Source of the DNA: Emiliania huxleyi CCMP1516 | Taxonomy: Eukaryota > Haptophyta > Isochrysidales > Noelaerhabdaceae | DNA length: 64,000 nt | Assembly (NCBI RefSeq): GCF_000372725.1 | Contig: NW_005200881.1 | Location: forward strand, 354,112 to 418,111 | Reading direction: 5' to 3' | Shown here: piece after piece, positions 30,353 to 38,841 of the stretch | Layout of the letters: every line of letters starts with the position of its first letter | Numbering within the stretch: the stretch's first letter is position 1 | Notes under the pieces: generated by a model | The model's input: only the letters and a program-made list of their open reading frames with translations | Told to the model about the DNA's origin: nothing | The model's database searches: none | Made by a program: the position numbers and the translations under genes

Positions 30353-31435
30353 ATGGTGGAGGCGGTCTCGCTCTCCGCCCTGCTGCGGCACGCTGGTCTC
30401 GGCAGGTACGTTTCGGCTCGAACCGACGTGCCGGTTTCACATCCGCTCAGTCCGGGCGCGGTCAACGACGCGCTGCGGCGGATGGAGCAGGCCGTCCCGT
30501 CCGGGCAGGTCTTGCCTGGGCACTCCAGGTCGATCAAGTACAAGTTGGAGAACGAGGACCACCGGAGGTGCGCAAACCCGTTCCCAACCTCGTTGGACGT
30601 GACGTTCGGCGAGGGCGGGCAGGCGCTGTTCAAGGTGCAAAGGCACGGAGGCTGGCCCCACAACAAATACGTGACCGCCGACGGGCTCGAGAAGGTGGCC
30701 GAAGGGGAGGGCGCTCGTCGCCGCACGCTGGGCGACGACGACTGCATCGTCCTCGTCCCGGAGATCCCCTCCTGCGAGGACGCCTGGTCGTTTGATGTCG
30801 AGGTGCTGCTCCCGCTGCTCGAGCACCCGCGCAAGTGGTGGCCGCAGGACCGGTCGGTCGGCAAAATAAGCTGGCACACGGTGCTCGCTGGACAGAGCGG
30901 GGAGGGCGGGGACGAGGTCAACTTCCTGACCTTCGTCTGCCGCGAGCGAGAGAAGGGGGACGCGGAGGTGGAGGCGGGCGAGGGAGGAGGACGCCCCCGC
31001 CGCGACCGCTCTCCCGCGGCGCCGGCCGTCGAAGTCATGGCGGGCCTGATCGCGCCGCCGCAACCCGACTGGCGGCCGGGCGAGGGCATCTTCGCTCGAA
31101 GCTTCCACGCGTTTGAAAAGGTGCCCGGCGCTGTCGCCCTCGACCAGCTGCACGGCTGGACTGCGATGACCGTCGTGACAACATCCCGCTTCATCTCGCC
31201 TCCTAGTCTCGCCTCATCTCGCCTCATCTCGCCTCACCTCGCTTCATCTCGCCTCACCTCGCTTCACCTCGCCTCACACCTCGCCTCATCTCGCCTCACC
31301 TCGCCTCATCTCGCCTCATCTCGCCTCATCTCGCCTCATCTCGCCTCATCTCGCCTCATCTCGCCTCATCTCGCCTCATCTCGCCTCACACCTCGCCTCA
31401 TCTCGCCTCATCTCGCCCCATTTTTTCTTTTCTAG
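30353..31435 (+). CDS. Hypothetical protein running into a minisatellite
   Basis: The Met at 30353 (ACCAATGG context) opens a frame of 360 codons. Residues 1-265 are non-repetitive: VSLSALLRHAGLGRYVSA at the start, a conserved-looking core (LDVTFGEGGQALFKVQRHGG, DDDCIVLVPEIPSCEDAW, VGKISWHTVLAGQSG, VNFLTFVCREREKG) and EGIFARSFHAFEKVPGAVAL near the end. From about 31193 the frame is only the translated decamer minisatellite (SPHLASSRLIS), so the real 3' end is either a splice before it or has been replaced by repeat expansion. No family recognised. The core has mixed beta/alpha composition. Confidence 0.5.
   Translation: MVEAVSLSALLRHAGLGRYVSARTDVPVSHPLSPGAVNDALRRMEQAVPSGQVLPGHSRSIKYKLENEDHRRCANPFPTSLDVTFGEGGQALFKVQRHGGWPHNKYVTADGLEKVAEGEGARRRTLGDDDCIVLVPEIPSCEDAWSFDVEVLLPLLEHPRKWWPQDRSVGKISWHTVLAGQSGEGGDEVNFLTFVCREREKGDAEVEAGEGGGRPRRDRSPAAPAVEVMAGLIAPPQPDWRPGEGIFARSFHAFEKVPGAVALDQLHGWTAMTVVTTSRFISPPSLASSRLISPHLASSRLTSLHLASHLASSRLTSPHLASSRLISPHLASSRLISPHLASSRLTPRLISPHLAPFFLF
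31193..31421. repeat. Decamer minisatellite TCGCCTCATC
   Basis: About 22 units of TCGCCTCATC with variants (TCGCTTCACC, ACACCTCGCC). It abuts the coding frame of the upstream ORF. Because 10 is not a multiple of three, all frames stay open. Confidence 0.95.
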
Positions 31436-31465
31436 ACCACTCCGAGACCGAACCCCAAGACCGAC

Positions 31466-31602
31466 CCGAGACCCGAGATCGACCCGAGATCGACCCGAGA
31501 TCGACCCGAGATCGACCCGAGATCGACCCGAGATCGACCCGAGATCGGCACGAGATCGATCCGAGATCGACCCGAGATCGACCCGAGATCGACACGAGCG
31601 AT
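31466..31602. repeat. 11-mer minisatellite GAGATCGACCC
   Basis: About 12 units of GAGATCGACCC with a few variants (GAGATCGGCAC, GAGATCGATCC), directly after the decamer array with a 45-bp spacer. The two arrays are unrelated in sequence. Confidence 0.95.
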
Positions 31603-31924
31603 CAACCCAACAATGCCCCAAAGCCCCCTCTCTGGGGGACCCCCCCTCACCCCGAGTGTCCGTGTCCTTCGCGAGTCACCGATGGGGAGCGGGGGGGGGT
31701 GCGACCGATGCACAGGGGAGGCTGGGGAGGGGGGGGTCCACTCTGAAGACTGCCGACCGCGGGGGGGTTTTGTCCCACAGGGTTTTACCCTCCGCGTGAG
31801 GATCGGCGCGGCGAGGGGGTAGGTTCGAATTCGCCGCGCAACATTTCACCCCCACAGGACCCCGCCCACCCCCCCTCATGGTCCCACCTAGTACCCCAAT
31901 GAGCCTTCGCACCCTAGATGTTAA

Positions 31925-32330
31925 GTCTGTATTTTGTGTATTTGGACTTGGGCTGAAAACACAGTGTATTTTGTGTATTTGCTCCCACAAAGCCAGGATA
32001 CACACTCGATGGGGACCACTAGATCCTACCAGCGCGCCGCAGGCGAAGGAAAAGTTGCCGTATTTCGTGAGTTTTCATTTGATTTTTCGCAGCTTTGACC
32101 AACATTTGACCTTGGGAGTCGGTCACTTGAAGACAGGTAATTGAGCTTTTTGGTATTTCGGATTGGGACTTGACCATTTGTGCATGTGACTCCCTGGTCT
32201 GCCAACCACCGGCACCGCCACCACTGACTGTGTATTTGGCTGTGTGTATTTGCTGTGTATTTGCTCACAGGCCAAAAACACAGTGTATTTTGTGTATTTG
32301 CTACCCCCACCCTGTGTATTTAACATCTAG
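31925..32330. repeat. Short interspersed TGTGTATTTG repeats
   Basis: CAGTGTATTTTGTGTATTTG and variants recur at 31928, 31960, 32225-32260, 32280 and 32312. AT-richer than the neighbourhood. 31603-31924 is G/C homopolymer-rich, with a perfect GCGCGGCGA/TCGCCGCGC hairpin at 31807-31841. No coding content. Confidence 0.7.
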
Positions 32331-32507
32331 GCTTCGCACCCCCTCCTTGCGCAGTGTCCCCCACTATGTGTCGCCGTTATCGGGGCACGCTATCCTGTGT
32401 AGTCAGGGCAAGTGGGGGCGGGGGGCAGTCCCTCTGGTCCGATACTGGTGTGGTTCTGTCTCTAGTCTCGGAGGGGGGCTTGAAGCCAAGAATATTTTAT
32501 TTTGGTG

Positions 32508-32645
32508 ATGAGCCACGAGGGCGTGGACACCCACCGCAAGACGGAGCTGTACCTGACCTACTACGACATTCTGGTGCGACACGCGTTCGGAAGCTACAAA
32601 GAGCTGCTCCGCGAGGTGTCGTACAGCCCGGTGATGGCCAAGTGA
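32508..32645 (+). pseudogene. DUF1800-family fragment (single exon)
   Basis: A 45-codon frame containing TELYLTYYDILVRHAFGSYK followed by ELLREVSYSPVMAK, which matches the conserved centre of DUF1800 proteins (a large family of secreted or cell-surface proteins of bacteria and algae). It ends AAG-TGA, and AA|GTGAGA could equally be a splice donor. No exon upstream encodes the long N-terminal half of the family and the next 100 bp do not continue it. I read it as a remnant or an exon of a rearranged gene, linked with the LamG exons that follow. Confidence 0.6.
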
Positions 32646-32689
32646 GACGGCGCTCTGACGCTGTTTGTGCCGCGAAGCTCGCGAGTGAT

Positions 32690-33838
32690 GCGTCTGCCTA
32701 CGCGCTGGCGGGCGGCGGCGGCGGCAGCGGCGGCTGGAAGACCAGCCTCTACGTCGACGGCAAGCTCTGGGGCGAGGTTGGCACCCGCGCGTGCGCGGCG
32801 AGCATCACTTCTCTCGGAGGCGCGCTCCCCTACCCACCCACCACGACCACGACGACTAGGGGGTGACACCGCGGGGAGTGATGACCAGAGGGGTCCGGTC
32901 AGCCGCACCTCTCTCGACGTGACCTCTCTTGACGTGAGGTCTCTGGGACGGCAGGGATGAAGCTGGAGCGAAAGGACGAGACCAAGCAGTCGGTGAGGGG
33001 CGTCTCTTCGCTCCGCGTCTTCGACTACCCGCTCACCGCTGCAAACGTCGCAGCCATCCACGTGCAGCGCCCGCTGCCGCCGCCGACGCTGCTGCCCCGC
33101 GGTGGGCCGGTGCTAGCGAGGCCTCTATCCCGTGCCGGGAGTGCCGGCGGAGGCGGGGCGTCGGCGGCGGCGTCATCCTCGGCGGCGGCAGCGTCATCGG
33201 CGGTGGTGCCGCCGCCGCCTCGGAACGGAGGCGGCAGAGGCGGCGGCGCGGGCGGCGGCAGCGGCGCAGGAGGCAGCGGAGGGGGTGGCGGCGGTGGCGC
33301 CGCCGCCGCCGCCGCAAAAACGACCGCTTCGCCCAGAGCCACGGAGCCCGCCGAGAAGCTTCCGGCGGCGAAAGCCGCTGAAAAGACCGGCGCATCGAGC
33401 GCCTCTGCGAGCGCCGCTGTGACGGGCGGCGCCGCCGGCAGCTCTGCCGCGAGTGGCTCTGAGCCGATGGCGCAGCAGCAGGCGCAGGCGCAGCAGCAGG
33501 CGCAGCCGCAGCCGCAGCAGCAGGCGCAGGAGGAGGAGGTGGCGGCGGCGGAGGCGAAGATGAACGCGGCGTCGAACGAGGCGAAGGCGAAGAAGAAAGC
33601 GTTCTTAGAGGTGGACAAGGTGTTGGGCCAAAAGCGTAAGGCGCGCGAGGAGGCCGAGCGCGAGGAGGCCGAGGCCAAGAAGAAGTGGGACGAGGCCAAG
33701 AAGAAGAGGGAGAAGGCGGCCGAGGAGGAGAAGGCGGCCGAGGAGGAGAAAGGGCAGGCTGGACACGAGACGGTCGACGCGAGCAAGCGCTTTGAGGCGG
33801 CGTCGTCGGCGTACTTGGAACTTCTTTTGAGGCTCTAG
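32690..33838 (+). CDS. LamG-like fragment with coiled-coil tail (partial gene)
   Basis: Exon 32690-32776 (WKTSLYVDGKLWGE) and exon 32955-33838 joined by a 178-bp GT-AG intron. Together they give the last strands of a laminin-G/concanavalin-like domain (LYVDGKLWGE, then SSLRVFDYPLTAANVAAIH). This is followed by a Gly/Ala/Pro linker, a Gln-rich tract (QQQAQAQQQAQPQPQQ), and a 100-residue Lys/Glu/Ala-rich coiled coil (KKKWDEAKKKREKAAEEEKA). The first half of the LamG domain and any signal peptide are missing upstream. With the DUF1800 exon 45 bp away, this is probably the 3' half of a rearranged DUF1800-LamG surface-protein gene. In-frame Met at 32957. Confidence 0.55.
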
Positions 33839-35010
33839 AAGCGAGGGGGCAGGCATGACGGCCGGGGTCCCTCGCGGCTAGAGTCGCTGATGCCGCATGA
33901 CGCAGGCGGCGTCTTGCAGTGGATGACCGGCGGCGCGTCGCGCAGCGTGTACGTTGATGTGCGGTGCATGTGCACAGAGAGTCGACAAGTCCCACGGCGA
34001 GTAGGCTGTACGGCTCGGCACCTCGGGGAGAGATGGCGCTGCTCTTCGACGGGATCGACGTGGTGCCGCGAGTATCCTCCGAGCTCGGCGCTGAGCGGAG
34101 AGGATGGAACAACAACTGGACACAGACACGAGACGACCAGAGACATACCCGCGAGTCAGTACGATTGTCGCGATATATATAGGAGATACCAGTACCCCAT
34201 GAGTGGATCATTCACAATTGTGTGTGTTCTCCGTGTACGTCGCGTAGCACACACATGTATACGACACTACGAAGGCATGAGGGTCGCATGTACAAAATGA
34301 TGCACACATGCACATCAATGCTGGAGGGGACTGGTGTGCTGCACAGGACAGCATTACGTTATACTGCCCACACAGGCACAGCGCACCGCCACCGGCCAGC
34401 CCCCCCGCGAGCAACATGCTCCGCGATCATGCTGGGGGACGCGCGTCGTCTCGGACGGACACTCCGACTCGGAGTCGTCGCCGCACGTGGCTCGTGGGAT
34501 AATTCGAAAGACGAGAGCGAGCGGAGAGCAGCTCAGCCCTCAGCGCGACAGCGCCTCAGGCCTCAGCAGCGCGCACGGCGCGGGCCTGAGGTAACCCGTA
34601 ACCGCGACCGGCCCACGCCACCGTGCAGAGGTGCACCGGGAGACCACGCGCACCCCCCCACCACACCCATCGATCGCGGGACACAGCACACAGGTGTCAG
34701 GTCACAGCTCACAGCACACGCACGACACACCGCACACACTCGGCGGGGCGGGGGGGGCGGGACGTAACATATACGGCTTATCCTCTTCGCTTCCCGCGCC
34801 CGGCCCTAAGCGCCGGCCTCTCATGGCAGGTGACGAGGCGGCTCTCTGTCCCTCTCTGGACGTCAAGCTCAAGGCGTTTGCATGTGACGCTTTCCTTGGT
34901 GGACCACGTAACGCCACGGCCGCAAAAAAGACACCGCACGGCTATCCAGAGTTTCAGACAATGCTGCCCTGTGTCGAACCCCGCCAAGCCCAACCGCGGC
35001 CCGGAGAGCC
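33839..35010. other. Intergenic, no gene supported
   Basis: Mixed-composition DNA. 34200-34320 is lower in GC with CACATG motifs. 34540-34590 has imperfect dyads around CCTCAGGCC. Many frames are open but none shows ordered composition. No repeats shared with other parts of the window were recognised. Confidence 0.4.
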
Positions 35011-35574
35011 TCATAGGCTCGCCGCCAGCTTCACAAGCGCGTCCGTCATGAGCGCCGGGTCCTTCTTGGAGACCGCGGCGGCGAGCTTTGCCACGTCGAG
35101 CCCGGCGACGCTCGTGACGCACTTCTTGGGCGCCGCGTCTGGAGTCTTGGGCTGCGTGCAGCCGAGCTCGCCCGCTAGCGTCGCCCACTCCTTGGCCTCC
35201 ACCAGCCCGATCAAGCGGACCGCCTCGTCACTCGCCGGCGTCGACGAACCGGCCGCCTTGAGGGCGTCGCTCGCTTTCCGAAGGCGCATCTCATCGTAAG
35301 CGCTGAGCATCTTCAGCGGCTTTAGGCAGACGTCCTCTCGCCCGGCGGCGACAACCTCGCACGTTTTCGCCATCTCGCCGGTGGGGTAGAATGGCGACGG
35401 CACCAGCGCAGGCGGAGCCTGGTTTGCTGCCTCGCCATACGCGGCAACTGCTCGGAGCGCCGGCGCACTGGCTGCGAACGCCGCGCCTATCACACCGCGA
35501 CGCGAGAGCGGCGGTAGTCTGAGACCAGAGGCGACGACGAGCAGCAGAGTGGCGAGCAGCTGTGGGAGCTTCAT
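35011..35574 (-). CDS. Thylakoid-lumen protein with signal plus Tat leader
   Basis: Start chosen at 35574 (MKLPQLLATLLLVVASGLRL), because it begins a clean signal peptide; an upstream Met at 35664 adds 30 basic residues that would spoil it. The product is 187 aa. Residues 1-22: ER-type signal of a complex plastid. Residues 25-45: SRRGVIGAAFAASAPALRAV, a twin-arginine thylakoid signal ending in an Ala-rich cleavage site. The mature 140 residues are helical, with two possible disulfide Cys pairs (TCEVVAAGREDVC, GCTQPKTPDAAPKKC) and a C-terminal helix DPALMTDALVKLAASL. Size and leader resemble PsbQ-like or other small lumen proteins, but no specific family is recognised. Localisation is strongly suggested; function unknown. 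Confidence 0.75.
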   Translation of the reverse strand: MKLPQLLATLLLVVASGLRLPPLSRRGVIGAAFAASAPALRAVAAYGEAANQAPPALVPSPFYPTGEMAKTCEVVAAGREDVCLKPLKMLSAYDEMRLRKASDALKAAGSSTPASDEAVRLIGLVEAKEWATLAGELGCTQPKTPDAAPKKCVTSVAGLDVAKLAAAVSKKDPALMTDALVKLAASL

Positions 35575-35664
35575 TCGAAGGACCGGCAAGCGGCGGCGAG
35601 CCGGGAGCAAGCAAGCAGAACCCAGCCGCGAAGCGAGAGCTGCCCCCTCTCCTTCACTGTTCAC

Positions 35665-36164
35665 AGATCAAAGAGATATATTTGCCACTTTCCGCACAAA
35701 CATGGCACCCGACCAGCTGAAGCTCTAGACTCGTCGACCGAGCTCTGGACGAGGCCGACCTCAAACCACCAGCGCCAGCAACGACGTGCCGCGGCTCGCC
35801 GCGCCGCTGTTGCGACCGACGACGTGCCCGACGCCGTCCCGCGGCCGAAAGGAAGAGGCCCGCGCAACCACTTCTGGGACCCGCGGCCGCCGGGCGTGCG
35901 GCGGCACAACGAGTCGAACGAACCGAACCAGCGCAGAGCGGCGCGTCTCGCGAGCGCCCGCGGCCGCCACGCCGACGCCGTCCGCGGCCGACGGTGGTCG
36001 CGAATCAACGCGGCGCGGTGCAACGAGGCCAAGTCCTTCCAGGCTCCCGCCAGCAGCGCCTCGTGGCGTGGGCTGCACGGCCCTTCGAGACGGCCCGGGG
36101 GGCGGTGAGAGACCTCTCCCGCCGGCATGGCGCACTATATCACCCGTAGAGGCCTAGCAGGAGC
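35665..36164. other. Upstream region with an Arg/Pro-rich open frame, gene status uncertain
   Basis: The plus-strand frame 35824-36108 (PKGRGPRNHFWDPRPPGVRR, HNESNEPNQRRAAR) is unusually free of Ala/Gly runs and could be an exon, but there is no convincing start, partner exon or family. The rest is promoter-side DNA of the lumen-protein gene. Confidence 0.3.
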
Positions 36165-36885
36165 GCTCTGCCTGTGGGGGGTGCTGGCATCTCTGTACAG
36201 ACAGCAGCTGTAAGTAGCATGCGTTCCAGTGGCGAGAATTTATAGTCGGCATCAAAATCAGTGGTCTCACCGGCGGGCCCTCCTATTGCCAACCGGGAGG
36301 TGCGGGGCACGCCAGCCTCTCTTCTAGACGCCTCTCGTGCCTCGCGGCTCCTCTGCTTCAAGGAGGGAAGATACGGCTCTCGCAGCCCATCGTACGCCGT
36401 GGCACAGCGGGGAGCACAGCGGGCTGTACAAGATATTGTTCCCTATCTTCGCATGCTCGTCGTTGGTGATATCCGCGCGAGGTCATACGCCACAGGCCAG
36501 CAATCACTCGATGATGAGACTACTGATGGAGGCGCGACGCTCTGACACCGAGTGTTGCTCGACACTGCGACACTGCCGAGTACCGCGCAGCGCTTTCTCG
36601 CGAGGTGTATTGGGCTCGAAGGCGCGGCGAACACAACCGCCTCGAGCGTACGAGTACCGCTTAAACACGAACCGAGGGCGGAGAGGGGGGGGCGGCGGCG
36701 AGGAGGCGGGAGAGCTGGGTCCAGTGCGCTCTGCTGCTGGGGGGTCGGGACCCCCCCCCCCAGCAGGAGCGCTCTGCTGCTGGGGGGGTCGGGACCCCCC
36801 CCCCAGCAGGAGCGCTCTGCTGCTGGGGGGGTCAGACCCCCCCCCCTAGCAGCAGGGATGAGCTTAGTTGTGCAGGGGGGGTAGC
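36165..36885 (+). repeat. Dispersed repeat family C, copy 1
   Basis: 36165-36610 matches 49200-49645 (TCTGCCTGTGGGGGGTGCTG, AAGTAGCATGCGTTCC, AATCAGTGGTCTCACCGGCG, AGATATTGTTCCCTATCTTC, CACTCGATGATGAGACTAC) with scattered substitutions and small indels. 36715-36880 matches the right end of the other copy: four units of CTGCTGCTGGGGGGGTCnGG plus poly-C, then TAGCAGCAGGGATGAGCTTA. Frames differ between the copies, so coding function is doubtful. Probably a mobile element at least 900 bp long. Confidence 0.8.
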
Positions 36886-37207
36886 GAGCAGAGTGCGGCC
36901 GCTCTTACCTGGGGGGTTCTAGGGGCCGGGCTGCGGGCAGGGTTTGCCCCCCCAAACTGGCCCGAGGAACCTCTTATATAAGTCTGACCTACTAAAAAAC
37001 ACAACACCGGTATCACCGCACCTCTCAACAACAACACGCGCTCCAAGCGCCAAGAGGGAGACTCTCGGACGACGCTACCCTGCTCTCTCCTCGCTCGAGC
37101 ACACGCCGAGAGCAGACCGCCATCGTCAGCACACACACCACAAGACGACGACGCTCCACCACAGACGGCCGCCGGGCTGCGAGCCCGGACGGCTCCCGAT
37201 GCCACGC
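36886..37207. other. 3' flank of the CC2D1-like gene
   Basis: 322 bp without a recognisable gene or repeat; ACACACACCACAAGACGACG lies near 37130. Confidence 0.35.
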
Positions 37208-38810
37208 TCAGCCCGCAGCCATCGCCTCGTCGATCTCCTGCTGCATCGTCTGCGCGCGCTTGTTGGCGCGGATGGCGGCCTTGGTGACGAGCGCGCCGGC
37301 TCCCTCCTTGGCTGCCACCTGGAGCGTCGAGTGGCGTGGGATGTGGAGAGAGGTGCGCAAGCGCGGGGCGGCGTGAGACGAGGGCGAGGGGAGCAAGAAG
37401 GGGAGTACCGAGGAGGGAGGGCGGGCCGCTTGCCTTGAGCTGGGCGAAGCGCGCCTTCTCCTTGGCCACCGCGGCGCGCAGCTGGTCGAGGTACGCCTCG
37501 AGCGAGAGCTGGCCGGTGTCAACCTGCGGTGCGGCGCGCGGAGCCTCTGGCGCGCAGGGCGGGGAGGGAGGGAGGGGGCGTGCGCCGCAGACGCGAGCCT
37601 GGATCTGCAGCATCTCTTGGCGGAACTCGAGAGCCTGATGCCTCCCCTCAAATGTGGTCGGTATGATCGCGCCCTTTGCCTGCGGCGGACGGCAGGGGAG
37701 GCGGCTAGGGGAGGGAGCACCGAACGCCGAGGGAGCGAGGGAGCGAGCGCCTCCAGAGCCGACCGCATGTTGCTCAGCTCCTCGAGCTCGGCTGCCAGCA
37801 CGTTGTAGCTCACGATCGAACTCGCGTACCCCATGTCGTCCTCCTCCTCCGCCGCAACCATCGCCGCAGCAGCGCGTGCAGCCTCGCTCAGGGTTGGAAC
37901 CGCCGGCCCGCCGCCGGCTCCGGCGCCGCCCTTCGCCCCGCCGCCGCCCCTGCGGCTGCCTCCACCTGCACCCTCCCGGCGGACGCCGGCGCTGGCGGAT
38001 CTGGACGCGGCGGCGGCCGGTTCGGTGGCGGTTCCGATTGCGTATCGCACGCGCAGAGTCACGTCCACGGTGCCGGCGCCGCGGCCCTTTGCGTCGGCGA
38101 GGGCCACCTGCTCCGAGGCGGTCGCGGCGCCCACCAGCGCCGACACCTTCACCTCCCCCGCGCCGAGCAGCTCGTCCTTGCCTCCGAGGAACTTGTTCAT
38201 TCCGGCGGCCGCGCCCCACACCTCGACCCTCCCGGAGCGGCCTTCGCCCGTTGAAAAGTGACGGACCGCGGAGCGAGACCGACGCGGGTCCGTCCCGAGC
38301 GCCACGCGTCCGCTGTGCCCCCACGCAGGGCAGCGGCTCCCCGCCGGCACCGCCTCGGTCGTGACGGTGACAGGCTCTCCCGCGCCGCTCACAAAGCCAT
38401 GCTTCGCCACGCCACTGCCGGGGGCGGGCAGGGACCAGCGGAAGACGGCGTAGCACGAGACGCTGCTGCCCACAGCGCCGCCCAAGACCGCCGACGCCAG
38501 CCGAACCTCCATCTCCGTCTTGCTGAGGTCGGGATTCAGCAGGGGGACTGGCGGCGGCGGTGGAGCCGCTGGTGCCGGCGCGGCCGCGGCGCCGCCAGGG
38601 TCGGCAGTCTCTCCGGCAGCCTCGCGCTGCAAAGTGCGCATCTCCCTCATCTTTGCGAGCGCCTCGTCGGTCCGGCCCTCTCGCTTGGCCACTAGTGCCT
38701 CGCGCCGGAGCTGCTCGATGCGCGCACTCAAAGCATCCTCCGGAGCGTCGCCTCCGCCTGCCACGGCCGCTGGGCTTGCCGCCGCCGGCGTGCCTGCCTT
38801 CGTGTCTGCC

Positions 38811-38841
<31 letters not shown>

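Noticed and set aside
31193-31602. CRISPR-like array
   Set aside because: The units are contiguous 10- and 11-mers without unique spacers, and the DNA is eukaryotic.
31806-31846. GGTTCGAATTC looks like a tRNA T-loop/B box
   Set aside because: The flanks form a simple hairpin (GCGCGGCGA/TCGCCGCGC) with no anticodon or D arm; no tRNA cloverleaf can be drawn.
36715-36860. Poly-G/poly-C runs as pure sequencing error
   Set aside because: The same CTGCTGGGGGGGTC units with slightly different lengths appear in the independent copy at 49.0-49.96 kb, so they are a real repeat feature.
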